Below are positions 26,927 to 35,238 of a stretch of DNA of 64,000 nt, piece after piece (position 1 is the first letter of the stretch; each line of letters starts with the position of its first letter). Origin of the DNA: Anaerolineales bacterium (GTDB lineage Bacteria; Chloroflexota; Anaerolineae; Anaerolineales; UBA11579). Made by a program: the position numbers and the translations under genes. The notes under the pieces were generated by a model. The model saw nothing but the letters and a program-made list of their open reading frames with translations, did not search any database and was not told the DNA's origin. The stretch is taken from the NCBI GenBank assembly GCA_019637805.1, contig JAHBVB010000001.1, positions 199,875 through 263,874 on the forward strand, in the 5' to 3' direction.

Positions 26927-28993
26927 ATGCAAGAGTACACAACTGAATATCTTCGTAATATTGCGATGGTCTCACACAGCGGCGCCGGAAAGACAATGCT
27001 GAGTGAGGCCTTTTTGTTTTTTACCAAGGCCATCAACCGCATGGGCCAGGTGGAAGACGCCAATACCGTGGCCGACTTCGAAGAAGAAGAACAGCGCCGC
27101 GGCCTTTCCCTGAGTACGGCGCTGCTGCCCATCGAATACCAGCAGCACAAGCTCAACCTGCTGGACACGCCTGGTGCGCCAGACTTCGTCGGCGAGATGA
27201 TCTCAGCCCTCAGTGTCAGCGACGCCGCACTGGTGGTGGTCGATTCGGTGGCCGGCGTGCAGGTCGGCACCGAGCTGGCCTGGCAGACCTGTGACCGTTT
27301 CGACCTGCCGCGCTTCGTGCTGGTCAACCGCATGCATCGCGAATCGGCTGACTTTGAGAAAGCCAAGAACTCCGTAGCCCAGCTCACCGACAAACGCCTG
27401 ATCCCGGTGCAGATCCCCTGGGGCCAGGGACCCAACTTCCAGGGCCTGGTGGACTTGCTGATCATGAAAGCCTATCCCATCGGCGGCGGCCCGGCGGTGG
27501 AGATCCCCGCCGAACTGGTCGAGTCCGCCCAAACTGCCCGCCAGCAATTGGTCGAAGCGGCCGCCGAGGGCTCAGATGAACTGCTGGAAAAGTACCTGGA
27601 GAGCGGTGAACTGAGCGCCGAGGAGATCATGCTCGGCCTGCAGGGCGTGGTGCGCCGCGGCCTGTTCGTGCCAGTCTTCGCCGCAGACGCCAGCGACCAG
27701 GTCGGCATCTCACAGCTGCTGCAAGCCTTCATCACGCTGATCCCTTCGCCGGCCCAGGCCCGCCCGGCCAAAGCCACAGGTCCGGCCGGTGAAGAAACCC
27801 TGACCGCCAAAGACGACGGCCCGCTGGCCGCCTATATCTGGAAGACCACCGCCGACCCCTACGTGGGCAAGATCACGTATGGCCGCCTCTACTCCGGCCA
27901 ACTCAGCAGCGAAAGCCGCGCTTGGAACCCCAAACGCGAGCAGGAAGAACGCCTGACTTCGCTGGCCGTGCTGCGCGGCAAAGAGCAGCTGCCGGTCAAG
28001 CACATCCACGCCGGCGACATCTTCGTGGTCGCCAAGCTGGGCGAAACCGCCACCGGCGACACGCTGTGCGACAAAAGCCACCCGCTGGAATTGCCCGTGC
28101 CGGAATTTCCCAAGGCGCTCTACCAGGTGGCGGTCACGCCCAAGACCCAGGCCGACTCGGCCAAGATGGGTCCGACCCTGACCCGGCTGGCCGAAGAGGA
28201 CATGACCCTCTCCTGGCACAACGAGCCAGCCACCAAGCAGACCATTTTGCAGGGTATGGGCGACCAACACATTGACGTGGCCATCCGCAAAGCCCAGGAC
28301 AAGTTCCAGGTGGGCATTGAAGTGCATGAGCCCAAAGTGCCTTACCTCGAGACCATTCAGGGCCAGGGCCAGGCCGTTTACCGCCACAAGAAACAAAGCG
28401 GCGGTTCCGGCCAGTTCGCTGAGGTGCATCTGCGTCTGGAGCCGCTGCCCAGCGATGAGTTCGAGTTCGCCAGTGAGGTTTTTGGCGGTGCCATCTCCAG
28501 CAATTACTTCCCGGCCATCGAGAAAGGCATCCGCAGCGTACTCGCCAGCGGCGCCGTGGCCGGCTACCCGGTCAAGAATGTCAAAGCCATCGTCTTCGAT
28601 GGCAAAGAGCATCCGGTGGATTCCAAACCGGTGGCCTTTGAGATCGCCGGGCGGCAGGCGTTCAAAGAAGCCTTTCGCCAGGCCAAACCTGTGCTGTTGG
28701 AACCAGTGATGCAGGTGCGCATCAGCGTGCCGGAAGACAAGATGGGCGATGTCATCGGCGACCTTAATTCTCGCCGCGCCCAGGTACAGGGCATGGAGCA
28801 GGACGGCGGCCGGGCCGTGGTCAACGCCCTGGTGCCCCTGGCCGAGATGCTGCGCTACACCAGCGACCTGCGCTCGATCAGCGGCGGCCGCGGCGCCTTC
28901 AGCATGGAGCCGGCACAATACGAGCAAGTGCCCGCCCACTTGGCGGACAGCATCATCGCCGCCCACAAGGACGTGGGCGAAGAGGAAGACTGA
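26927..28993 (+). CDS. Elongation factor G-like protein (EF-G2)
   Basis: 688 residues with the full EF-G domain set. The P-loop is SHSGAGKT (residues 16-23) in place of the usual AHIDAGKT, switch II is DTPGAPDF, and the G4 motif is NRMH instead of NKMD, which may weaken guanine specificity. Domains II-V follow, including AVYRHKKQSGGSGQFAEV (domain IV start), with the family-typical SGGRGAFSMEPAQYEQVP near the end. EF-G2 paralogs act in ribosome recycling, or under stress, or have no known role. Start at ATG 26927 after a GAGGG site; TACAAT lies about 35 bases upstream. Confidence 0.92.
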   Translation: MQEYTTEYLRNIAMVSHSGAGKTMLSEAFLFFTKAINRMGQVEDANTVADFEEEEQRRGLSLSTALLPIEYQQHKLNLLDTPGAPDFVGEMISALSVSDAALVVVDSVAGVQVGTELAWQTCDRFDLPRFVLVNRMHRESADFEKAKNSVAQLTDKRLIPVQIPWGQGPNFQGLVDLLIMKAYPIGGGPAVEIPAELVESAQTARQQLVEAAAEGSDELLEKYLESGELSAEEIMLGLQGVVRRGLFVPVFAADASDQVGISQLLQAFITLIPSPAQARPAKATGPAGEETLTAKDDGPLAAYIWKTTADPYVGKITYGRLYSGQLSSESRAWNPKREQEERLTSLAVLRGKEQLPVKHIHAGDIFVVAKLGETATGDTLCDKSHPLELPVPEFPKALYQVAVTPKTQADSAKMGPTLTRLAEEDMTLSWHNEPATKQTILQGMGDQHIDVAIRKAQDKFQVGIEVHEPKVPYLETIQGQGQAVYRHKKQSGGSGQFAEVHLRLEPLPSDEFEFASEVFGGAISSNYFPAIEKGIRSVLASGAVAGYPVKNVKAIVFDGKEHPVDSKPVAFEIAGRQAFKEAFRQAKPVLLEPVMQVRISVPEDKMGDVIGDLNSRRAQVQGMEQDGGRAVVNALVPLAEMLRYTSDLRSISGGRGAFSMEPAQYEQVPAHLADSIIAAHKDVGEEED

Positions 28994-28995
28994 CA

Positions 28996-29026
28996 ACAAA
29001 AAAGCGGCCTGCAGGCCGCTTTTTGT
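28996..29026. terminator. Bidirectional intrinsic terminator
   Basis: AAAAAGCGGCC TG CAGGCCGCTTTTT, between converging EF-G2 and PAP2 genes. Confidence 0.88.
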
Positions 29027-29035
29027 TCTGTCAGG

Positions 29036-30022
29036 CTACGCCCGCCGCGCCAGGCCCAGCCGCACGAACGCCTCCGGGGCCAAACCAGCGCCCCAAAACC
29101 CGATCAGGGCGTAACGCAGATAGCGCAAAGCATAGCTGAGCAGGTCTGCCTGGCGCGGGAAGACCGCGCCCAAACCGGCCCACAGCGCCAGGACCACCGC
29201 AGTGCCCAGCAGATAACGCAGGGATTTCTGCTCAATCGTTCCCTGCACCCGGAAGCCGCCCCGGCTCTCCAACCAAGCCAGCCCGGCGCCAAAGCCAAAC
29301 AGGGTGGCGGCCGGGGTGATCAGCTCGCTCAGGCTGAAAACGCCGTCCAGGGAAGAGCCGACCACCGCCAGCGAATTGCGCTCCCAGTCGGCCGGCATGG
29401 CAAAGTCGCCCGCCGAAGCGATCGCCAAGGCGCCGAGGGCGATCAGCAACAGCGAGGCAGCCAACGCAACCAGGACCTGGCGGGCCAAGGACAGGCGCAG
29501 CAGCCAGGCCGTCACCGGTTTTTCAAACCGCAGGAAGGCCCACAGCGCCAGCAAGCCCAGCAGCCACCCGGAGAGCACATCAAAGTGGAAATGCAGGCCC
29601 AGCGCGATCCGGGAGAAGCCGATCAGCGCCACCAGCGCGGCGGCCAGCCAGGTGAACCAGGGCCGGCTCAGGGTCGTCGCGGCCAGCCCCCACAAACTGA
29701 GCGGCGTCTGCGAATGGCCGGAGGGCGCGCCAAAGGTGGGTTCAAAGTGCGAGGCGTAGATATCCGCAGAGATCCAGAAGGGGCGCGGCAAACGCCAGGC
29801 CAGTTTAAGGATCACATTGAGCGCAGAGCCGATCAGCAGCAAAAAGGTAAGCCGGACAGCAAAGGCCTTATCGAAACACCAATAGATTAGTGGAAGAAGG
29901 ACCAGATAGAACTCGGTAGTGCCGAGAAAGGAAAGCGCCTGCCAAAATTCCGCCAAGCCCCCTGCCCAGCTCTGCACCGCCAGGGTGAAAGCGACGCCGC
30001 TATCGATCAACCATTCGAACAT
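29036..30022 (-). CDS. PAP2-family membrane phosphatase
   Basis: 328 residues with about nine membrane helices. The three PAP2 motifs are present: KLAWRLPRP, PSGHSQTPLSLWG and SRIALGLHFHFDVLSGWLLG, containing the catalytic His pair and Arg. It removes phosphate from lipid phosphates such as undecaprenyl pyrophosphate or phosphatidic acid on the membrane's outer side. The gene follows the M24 peptidase gene by 2 bases, so the two are co-transcribed. Confidence 0.9.
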   Translation of the reverse strand: MFEWLIDSGVAFTLAVQSWAGGLAEFWQALSFLGTTEFYLVLLPLIYWCFDKAFAVRLTFLLLIGSALNVILKLAWRLPRPFWISADIYASHFEPTFGAPSGHSQTPLSLWGLAATTLSRPWFTWLAAALVALIGFSRIALGLHFHFDVLSGWLLGLLALWAFLRFEKPVTAWLLRLSLARQVLVALAASLLLIALGALAIASAGDFAMPADWERNSLAVVGSSLDGVFSLSELITPAATLFGFGAGLAWLESRGGFRVQGTIEQKSLRYLLGTAVVLALWAGLGAVFPRQADLLSYALRYLRYALIGFWGAGLAPEAFVRLGLARRA

Positions 30023-30024
30023 CG

Positions 30025-31152
30025 CTACCCTATTACGCGCAGTTCACGCGGAAAGCTGGAGAAGGATTTGTTGCCATCTTCCGTGATGACCACGTTGTCC
30101 TCAATGCGTACGCCGCCGCGGCCGTCCAGATAGATGCCCGGCTCAACGGTAAAGGTCATGCCCGGCTCCAGCACCATCGGGTTGCCCGCCCGCATGTACG
30201 GTTCCTCATGGGCCTCTATGCCCAGGCCATGGCCGGTACGATGCGTGAACTGGGCGCCGTAGCCGCTGTCCTCGATCACCTCGCGGGCGGCGGCGTCCAC
30301 GTCGCTGCAGGGCGCACCGGGTTGGGCAGCCTCGCGGGCGGCTTCATTGGCCAGGCGCACTGTCTCGTAGATCTTCTTGAACTCCGGCTCTACCTCGCCC
30401 ACGGCGAACGTGCGCGTCAGGTCTGAGAAGTAGCCATCCTTGCTGGCGCCCCAGTCAAACAAGAGCAGGTCGCCGGCTTGCAGCGCTCGTTCGCTGACCG
30501 TAGCATGCGGGTTGGCGCTGTTCGGGCCGGAGGCCACGATCGGCTGGAAGGGCAGCTCGGGGTCGCTGCCATAAGCGTACAGCTGCTGGATCAATTCGCC
30601 GGCGACCTGGATCTCGGTCATGCCCACGCGCAGCTTGGCCAACGTGGCCTCCAGGGCAGCCTCGGCGATCACCACGGCCGTTTGCATGGCAGCTTGTTCG
30701 CTCTCATCCTTGGCCATGCGCAGCTGGGCGATCAGGTCGCCCGCGTCTTCAAAGCTGGCGCCTGGGAAAGCGCGTTCCAGGTAGCGCAGTTCCATCACGC
30801 GCAAATGCAGGTTCTCTATCCCGATCCGTTTAGGCGCGCCCAGCTGGCTGGCGGCCTGGTCAAAGCTGGCCTGCCACAGCGCCGGGTCCTCGCCAAAGGT
30901 CACGGTATCCAATGGAAACCCCAAGCCCTGCGTCTTACCCACTTCAAAACCGGGCAGAACGAAGAGCGGCTTGCGTCCGGGTGTCAGGAACAGCACGGTG
31001 GGGCGTTCCATCAAGTGAAAATGGCTGCCTGCCAGGTAGAACTGGCTGGGAGTGGCGTTAATCGCCAAGGCATCCAGACCGCGCTCGGCCAGCAAAGCCA
31101 GCGCTTTGGCCTGTCGCTTATTAAGATTTTCCACTGAGTGTAGTTGGGCCAT
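30025..31152 (-). CDS. Xaa-Pro peptidase family (M24) metallopeptidase
   Basis: 375 residues. The N-terminal creatinase-like domain (LALLAERGLDALAINATPSQFYLAGSHF) is followed by the pita-bread catalytic domain. Metal ligands are visible: FDWGASKDGYFSDLTRTF (two Asp), HRTGHGLGIEAHEEPYM (His), FTVEPGIYL (Glu) and GGVRIEDNVVIT (Glu). It most likely removes N-terminal residues before proline or cleaves Xaa-Pro dipeptides in the cytosol. TATAAT lies 18 bases before the ATG with GGAG between. Confidence 0.95.
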   Translation of the reverse strand: MAQLHSVENLNKRQAKALALLAERGLDALAINATPSQFYLAGSHFHLMERPTVLFLTPGRKPLFVLPGFEVGKTQGLGFPLDTVTFGEDPALWQASFDQAASQLGAPKRIGIENLHLRVMELRYLERAFPGASFEDAGDLIAQLRMAKDESEQAAMQTAVVIAEAALEATLAKLRVGMTEIQVAGELIQQLYAYGSDPELPFQPIVASGPNSANPHATVSERALQAGDLLLFDWGASKDGYFSDLTRTFAVGEVEPEFKKIYETVRLANEAAREAAQPGAPCSDVDAAAREVIEDSGYGAQFTHRTGHGLGIEAHEEPYMRAGNPMVLEPGMTFTVEPGIYLDGRGGVRIEDNVVITEDGNKSFSSFPRELRVIG

Positions 31153-31190
31153 AGCAGATCTCCATGGCCCATTATAGTCCTGCCGTGTTT

Positions 31191-31450
31191 ACATTTTGCC
31201 GTTCAAGCAGGCTTTGGTGCGTCCGCAACTGTATGGGTTTTTTGCGATGGGAACTCGCAGGAGCTACATTTCGCCGTTCAAGCAGGCCTTGGTACGTTCC
31301 GCAATAGAGCAGGTTTTTTGCGAACGGGAACTTGCAGGAATTACATCTCGCCGCTCAAGTAGGCTTTGGTGCGCTCCGCAACCGTGTGGTTTTTCGCGAT
31401 GGGAACTCGCAGGAATTACATTTCGCCGCTCAAGTAGGCTTTGGTGCGAG
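31191..31450. repeat. Tandem repeat of the pstB 3' end (units of 75-77 bases)
   Basis: Units start at 31191, 31266, 31343 and 31418. The fourth lies partly inside pstB and encodes its final residues. Each of the three downstream units, read on the minus strand, still spells RTKA(Y/C)L(S/N)G(E/K)M and a stop, then about 40 bases ending TTGCGGAACG-like. The nearest copy is the most similar to pstB. No promoter or start precedes these fragments. Confidence 0.85.
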
Positions 31451-32171
31451 GGTCCTTGGGCGAGCTGAGCAGCTTGCTGGCCGGGCCGGCTTCCACCAAT
31501 TCACCCAGGTACATGAAGACCACATAATCTGCCAGGCGGCGTGCCTGGCGCAGCACATGCGTGACGATCACGATGGTGTACTGGCTCTTCAGCTCTTTCA
31601 GGCTGGTTTCAATGTTCTTGGCGGAAATAGGGTCCAACGCTGAGGTGGGTTCATCGCCCAGCAAGACCTCAGGCTCCACCGCCAGGCCGCGCGCCAGGCA
31701 CAGGCGTTGCTGCTGGCCAATCGACAGGCTCGTGGCTGGCTGGGTCAAGCGGTCTTTGACCTCATCCCACAGGCCGGCCAGCTTCAAGTATTTCTCCACA
31801 TGGCCTTTGACCTCGCGGCGGTTGGTCATATCGTGAATGCGCAAGCCGAAGGCCACGTTATCGAAGATAGACATCGGGAGCAGGTAGGGACGCTGGGCGA
31901 TCAGGCCGATCTTGGTGCGCACTTCGGTGACGTCCACGTCCGGAGCGTAAATGTCAATATCGTCGAATTTGACTTCGCCTTCGACCCGTGTGTTGTCCAC
32001 CAGGTCATGGAAGCGGTTAAGCGTCTTCAGCAGCGTGGATTTACCGCAACCGGAAGGCCCGATGATGGCGGTGATCTGGTTGCGCGGAATTTCCAGGTCC
32101 ACAGATTTAAGCGCCTGATTGGCACCGTAATACACATTCAAATCTTTGATCGAGATATGGCTATCCATCAA
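31416..32171 (-). CDS. pstB: Phosphate ABC transporter ATPase PstB
   Basis: 251 residues, full length. Walker A GPSGCGKST (about residues 37-45), signature LSIGQQQRLCLARGLA, Walker B EVLLGDEPTSALD and the switch His in IVIVTHVL. PstB powers phosphate import through PstC/PstA. The last codons fall in a tandemly repeated segment that continues downstream. The start lies 7 bases after the pstA stop, so it is the last gene of pstSCAB. No phoU is seen here. Confidence 0.97.
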   Translation of the reverse strand: MMDSHISIKDLNVYYGANQALKSVDLEIPRNQITAIIGPSGCGKSTLLKTLNRFHDLVDNTRVEGEVKFDDIDIYAPDVDVTEVRTKIGLIAQRPYLLPMSIFDNVAFGLRIHDMTNRREVKGHVEKYLKLAGLWDEVKDRLTQPATSLSIGQQQRLCLARGLAVEPEVLLGDEPTSALDPISAKNIETSLKELKSQYTIVIVTHVLRQARRLADYVVFMYLGELVEAGPASKLLSSPKDPRTKAYLSGEM

Positions 32172-32178
32172 CTATCCT

Positions 32179-33048
32179 CTAATTCACTACATTACGGCTC
32201 AGGCGGCGCGCCAGGGCGCGCGACAGACCGCTCACAATCAAAATCAATACGGTTAAGATCAGCGCAGCCGCATAACCGCGGGCGCGCACTTCCGGGAACG
32301 GTGAGCTTAGCTGGAAGAAGACCGCCAAGGGCAGGGAAGCCGCCGGCCCGGCCAGCGAAGTCGGAATGCGGTCGGTGAAGCCGGCGGTGAACAACACGGA
32401 AGCGGCGTCGCCAATGCCCCGGCCAAAGGCCAGCAGCACGGCGGTAAAGATGCCGGGCAAACTTTGGCGCAGCACCACGGCCCGGGCCATCTCCAACTTG
32501 GTGGCGCCCAGGCCAAAGGCGGCTTCTTTCTGTCCGCTGGGAATCAGGCGCATGACCTCATCCATGCCGCGCACCATAATGGGAATTTGCAGCAAACTCA
32601 CCACCAAAATACCAGCGCCCAGTGAAGCCCGCATCCCCATCGAGATCATGATCAGAAAACCAAAAGCGCCATAGACCAGCGAGGGCACACCCCACAGCAC
32701 GTCCAAGGTCAGACGGGTGAACAGGGCCCAACGCGAGCTGGGCGCATACACATTCAGACCCAGGGCAATCGGCAAACTAACCAAGAAGGCCAGTATCGTC
32801 CCGCCGCCGGCCAGGTACAGCGAACCCAAAATTGCGTTCAGCAGGCCGCCGCCGCCGCCCAGGTAAAAGCCGCCCTCAGGCGCCTTGGTGATCATGTCCC
32901 AACTCATCGCCGGCAGTCCGCGCACCAACACGGACCCCAGGATGCCCGCCAGGGCCAGCACCAGCACCACCGCAGACAGGCGCATTAACACGCCAAACAA
33001 GCTCTCTTCCAGGTGGGCGCGCCGCCACCAACGTTTCTGCATGCTCAT
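32179..33048 (-). CDS. pstA: Phosphate ABC transporter permease PstA
   Basis: 289 residues with six membrane helices. The EAA loop that contacts the ATPase is VMRLIPSGQKEAAFGLGATKLEMARAVVLRQSLPGIFTAVLLAFGRGIGDAA. The early segment ITKAPEGGFYLGGGGGLLNAILGSLYL is characteristic of PstA. It forms the channel with PstC. Its ATG overlaps the pstC stop by 4 bases (ATGA). Confidence 0.96.
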   Translation of the reverse strand: MSMQKRWWRRAHLEESLFGVLMRLSAVVLVLALAGILGSVLVRGLPAMSWDMITKAPEGGFYLGGGGGLLNAILGSLYLAGGGTILAFLVSLPIALGLNVYAPSSRWALFTRLTLDVLWGVPSLVYGAFGFLIMISMGMRASLGAGILVVSLLQIPIMVRGMDEVMRLIPSGQKEAAFGLGATKLEMARAVVLRQSLPGIFTAVLLAFGRGIGDAASVLFTAGFTDRIPTSLAGPAASLPLAVFFQLSSPFPEVRARGYAAALILTVLILIVSGLSRALARRLSRNVVN

Positions 33049-33998
33049 GAGCTCACCTCTTGCCCCAAACGCGCCAAGACGATCGCCGAGAGGACATTAA
33101 AAATGATCACAACCACCAACAAGAGCAGCGCGGCGCCCATCAAAGCCGCGTCATAGCGCGGAATGGACATCATTTCGCCATAGTTGTTGGCGATCAGCGC
33201 CGTTAGCGGATAGCCGGGGTCAAACACCGAACGCGGAATGGCAGGCGTATTGCCCACCACCATCATTACCGCCAGGGTTTCACCAAACGCGCGTGACAGG
33301 CCCATCACCGCCGCGGCGATGATGCCCGGCAAGGCATTCGGCAGCACGGCATGTTTGATCGCCTGCCAGCGCGTGGCGCCCACTGCCAGGGCGGCCTCAC
33401 GCACGCCTTGCGGCACGGTGCGCAGCACCTCGACCGTGATAGACACAATGATCGGGGAGATCATCACCGCCAACACAATACCACCGGCCAAAATGCTGAA
33501 GCCGGTGGGATTGCTGGAGGTCAGGATGGGCAGATCGCCAAACACGCCGCGCAAGAACTGGCCCAGCCGCGGCACGACTGGTACCACCACCAGCAAGCCC
33601 CAAACGCCGTATACCACAGAAGGGATGCCCGCCAGTAAGTCAATCGCCGGCAGAATGCCGCGCAAAGTGCCCCGTCGGGCATACTCCACCAGAAAGATCG
33701 ACGCGAAAATGCAAGGCGGCACGGCCAGGATCAGGGCCAGCAAGGTAACCCACAGCGTGCCGCTGATGAACGTACTCAGCCCAAATTCGCCCTGGCTTGG
33801 CCGCCATAGGTCGCCAGTCAGGAATTCCCAGGGCGTGACAAACTGAAAAATGGGGAGTGTGCGAAACAGCAGCGCCGCGGCCATCAACAACAGCAGCAAC
33901 AAAGGCAAGCTGGCTGCCAGGAGAAAGCTCCTGGCAGCCAGCTTATCGCTAAAGATCCGGCGCAATGCCGAGCGCGAACCAGCTAGGGATAACTTCAT
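33045..33998 (-). CDS. pstC: Phosphate ABC transporter permease PstC
   Basis: 317 residues with six membrane helices. The PstC-typical segment TPWEFLTGDLWRPSQGEFGLSTFISGTLWVT comes early, and the EAA loop is VLRTVPQGVREAALAVGATRWQAIKHAVLPNALPGIIAAAVMGLSRAFGETLAV. It pairs with PstA to form the phosphate channel. It starts 20 bases after pstS. Confidence 0.96.
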   Translation of the reverse strand: MKLSLAGSRSALRRIFSDKLAARSFLLAASLPLLLLLLMAAALLFRTLPIFQFVTPWEFLTGDLWRPSQGEFGLSTFISGTLWVTLLALILAVPPCIFASIFLVEYARRGTLRGILPAIDLLAGIPSVVYGVWGLLVVVPVVPRLGQFLRGVFGDLPILTSSNPTGFSILAGGIVLAVMISPIIVSITVEVLRTVPQGVREAALAVGATRWQAIKHAVLPNALPGIIAAAVMGLSRAFGETLAVMMVVGNTPAIPRSVFDPGYPLTALIANNYGEMMSIPRYDAALMGAALLLLVVVIIFNVLSAIVLARLGQEVSS

Positions 33999-34018
33999 AA
34001 TGCTCCTAGACTACTAGG

Positions 34019-34990
34019 TTAGCGCAAATTGTCAATCTCTGACTGTAATTCAGCCTCGGTCATGGGTACATAACCTGCCTCGGCCACAAACGCTTGACCG
34101 TCCTGCAGGATCCACAACAGCAAGTCCAACACGGCACCTTCCGGTTTGCCTTTGCTCACCAGATACAGCAAGCGCGCCGGCGGAGAGGGATAGTCGCCGC
34201 TCAGGATGGCTTCCACGGCCTCGGTGCGGGTCTCCAGGTATTCGTGCTCCTCGATGACGCCATTGGTGTTGATGTCAATCGGCGGCACCACCGCGCCTTC
34301 CACAACTTCGCCAGTCGCCAGGCTGTAGATGTAGCCCAGGTTGTTGTAGCCCACGCCCAACGGGTCGTTGAGCACAGCCTGCAGCAGGCCCGGGTCAGCA
34401 TCCACACCAATGCCCTGCAGGTCTTCCTGAGCATTGCCGCCAATGAACTTGGAGAACATTTCAGCCGCACCGGCGGAGTCGGAGCGAGTGTAGACGTGGA
34501 TCTCCTCCGTGATGCTGGGGTCGCCCAGCAGGTCACCCCAGGTGGTGTATTCGCCCGTCAGCCAGACCTTGCCCAGGGCTTCGGTGGTGACGCCCTTTTC
34601 GAGGATCAGATCAATGTAGGGGTTCTGGGCATTGACCACAAAGAACACCGCATCACGGGTCACCGCCACCGGGAAGGCGCCTTGGGCGATCTCTTCTTCA
34701 TTCAATTCACGCGAGACCATGCCCAGGTCCGTGGCACCGGCCAGTACATCCGACACACCCTTGCCGGCGCCGCCGCCAGTGATGTCAAAGTTCACGCCGG
34801 GATGAGTGCCCTGGTATTCCTCGGCAAAACGCACCATCATCGGATACAGGGCAAAAGCCCCCGAAAGGGCAAAGGTGGTTTCTTCGCCTGCGCCAGGCGC
34901 TTCGCCGGCAGGGGTGTCTGCAGCGGGGGCCGCACAAGCAGCCAGCACAACGGCCAGCAAAAGTAACATTCGCAAAGCAACTTGTTTCAT
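34019..34990 (-). CDS. pstS: Phosphate-binding lipoprotein PstS-like
   Basis: 323 residues. Signal peptide with lipobox VVLAAC (Cys 19), then a short Ala/Gly/Glu linker and the PBP domain. Ligand-site segments are LSGAFALYPMMVRFAEEY, DITGGGAGKGVSDVLAGATDLGMVSRELN, and VYTRSDSAGAAEMFSKFIGG (Ser/Asp/Ser-type phosphate contacts). It captures phosphate outside the membrane for PstCA. Lipidated by Lgt. An AGGAGA site precedes the ATG. First gene of the operon. Confidence 0.92.
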   Translation of the reverse strand: MKQVALRMLLLLAVVLAACAAPAADTPAGEAPGAGEETTFALSGAFALYPMMVRFAEEYQGTHPGVNFDITGGGAGKGVSDVLAGATDLGMVSRELNEEEIAQGAFPVAVTRDAVFFVVNAQNPYIDLILEKGVTTEALGKVWLTGEYTTWGDLLGDPSITEEIHVYTRSDSAGAAEMFSKFIGGNAQEDLQGIGVDADPGLLQAVLNDPLGVGYNNLGYIYSLATGEVVEGAVVPPIDINTNGVIEEHEYLETRTEAVEAILSGDYPSPPARLLYLVSKGKPEGAVLDLLLWILQDGQAFVAEAGYVPMTEAELQSEIDNLR

Positions 34991-35136
34991 AGTCGTCTCC
35001 TGAGTAAACCCAACCTACGGTTTGTCCATCACAACTCGTAAATGAGAGGAGCTCACCCTCACTAACGATACGCTCGGCCGCCTGTTACCAGCAGCACAAT
35101 TTAAGATGACGGATTTTGTCGGGTTTCGTCCGCAAG

Positions 35137-35164
35137 ATAATAACCGTAAAGCCTTGATTGTCAA
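35137..35164 (-). promoter_or_regulatory. Promoter of the pst operon
   Basis: Minus-strand TTGACA (35159-35164) and TATTAT (35137-35142) are 16 bases apart. The 5' leader to pstS is about 140 bases. I did not find a clear Pho box repeat in it. Confidence 0.6.
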
Positions 35165-35238
35165 GAGATTTAGTCAAGTTTCACCACAACATTGATTGGT
35201 GCCTCAGTCTGGGCAAATCCGCTCAAAAATTGCGCGGC

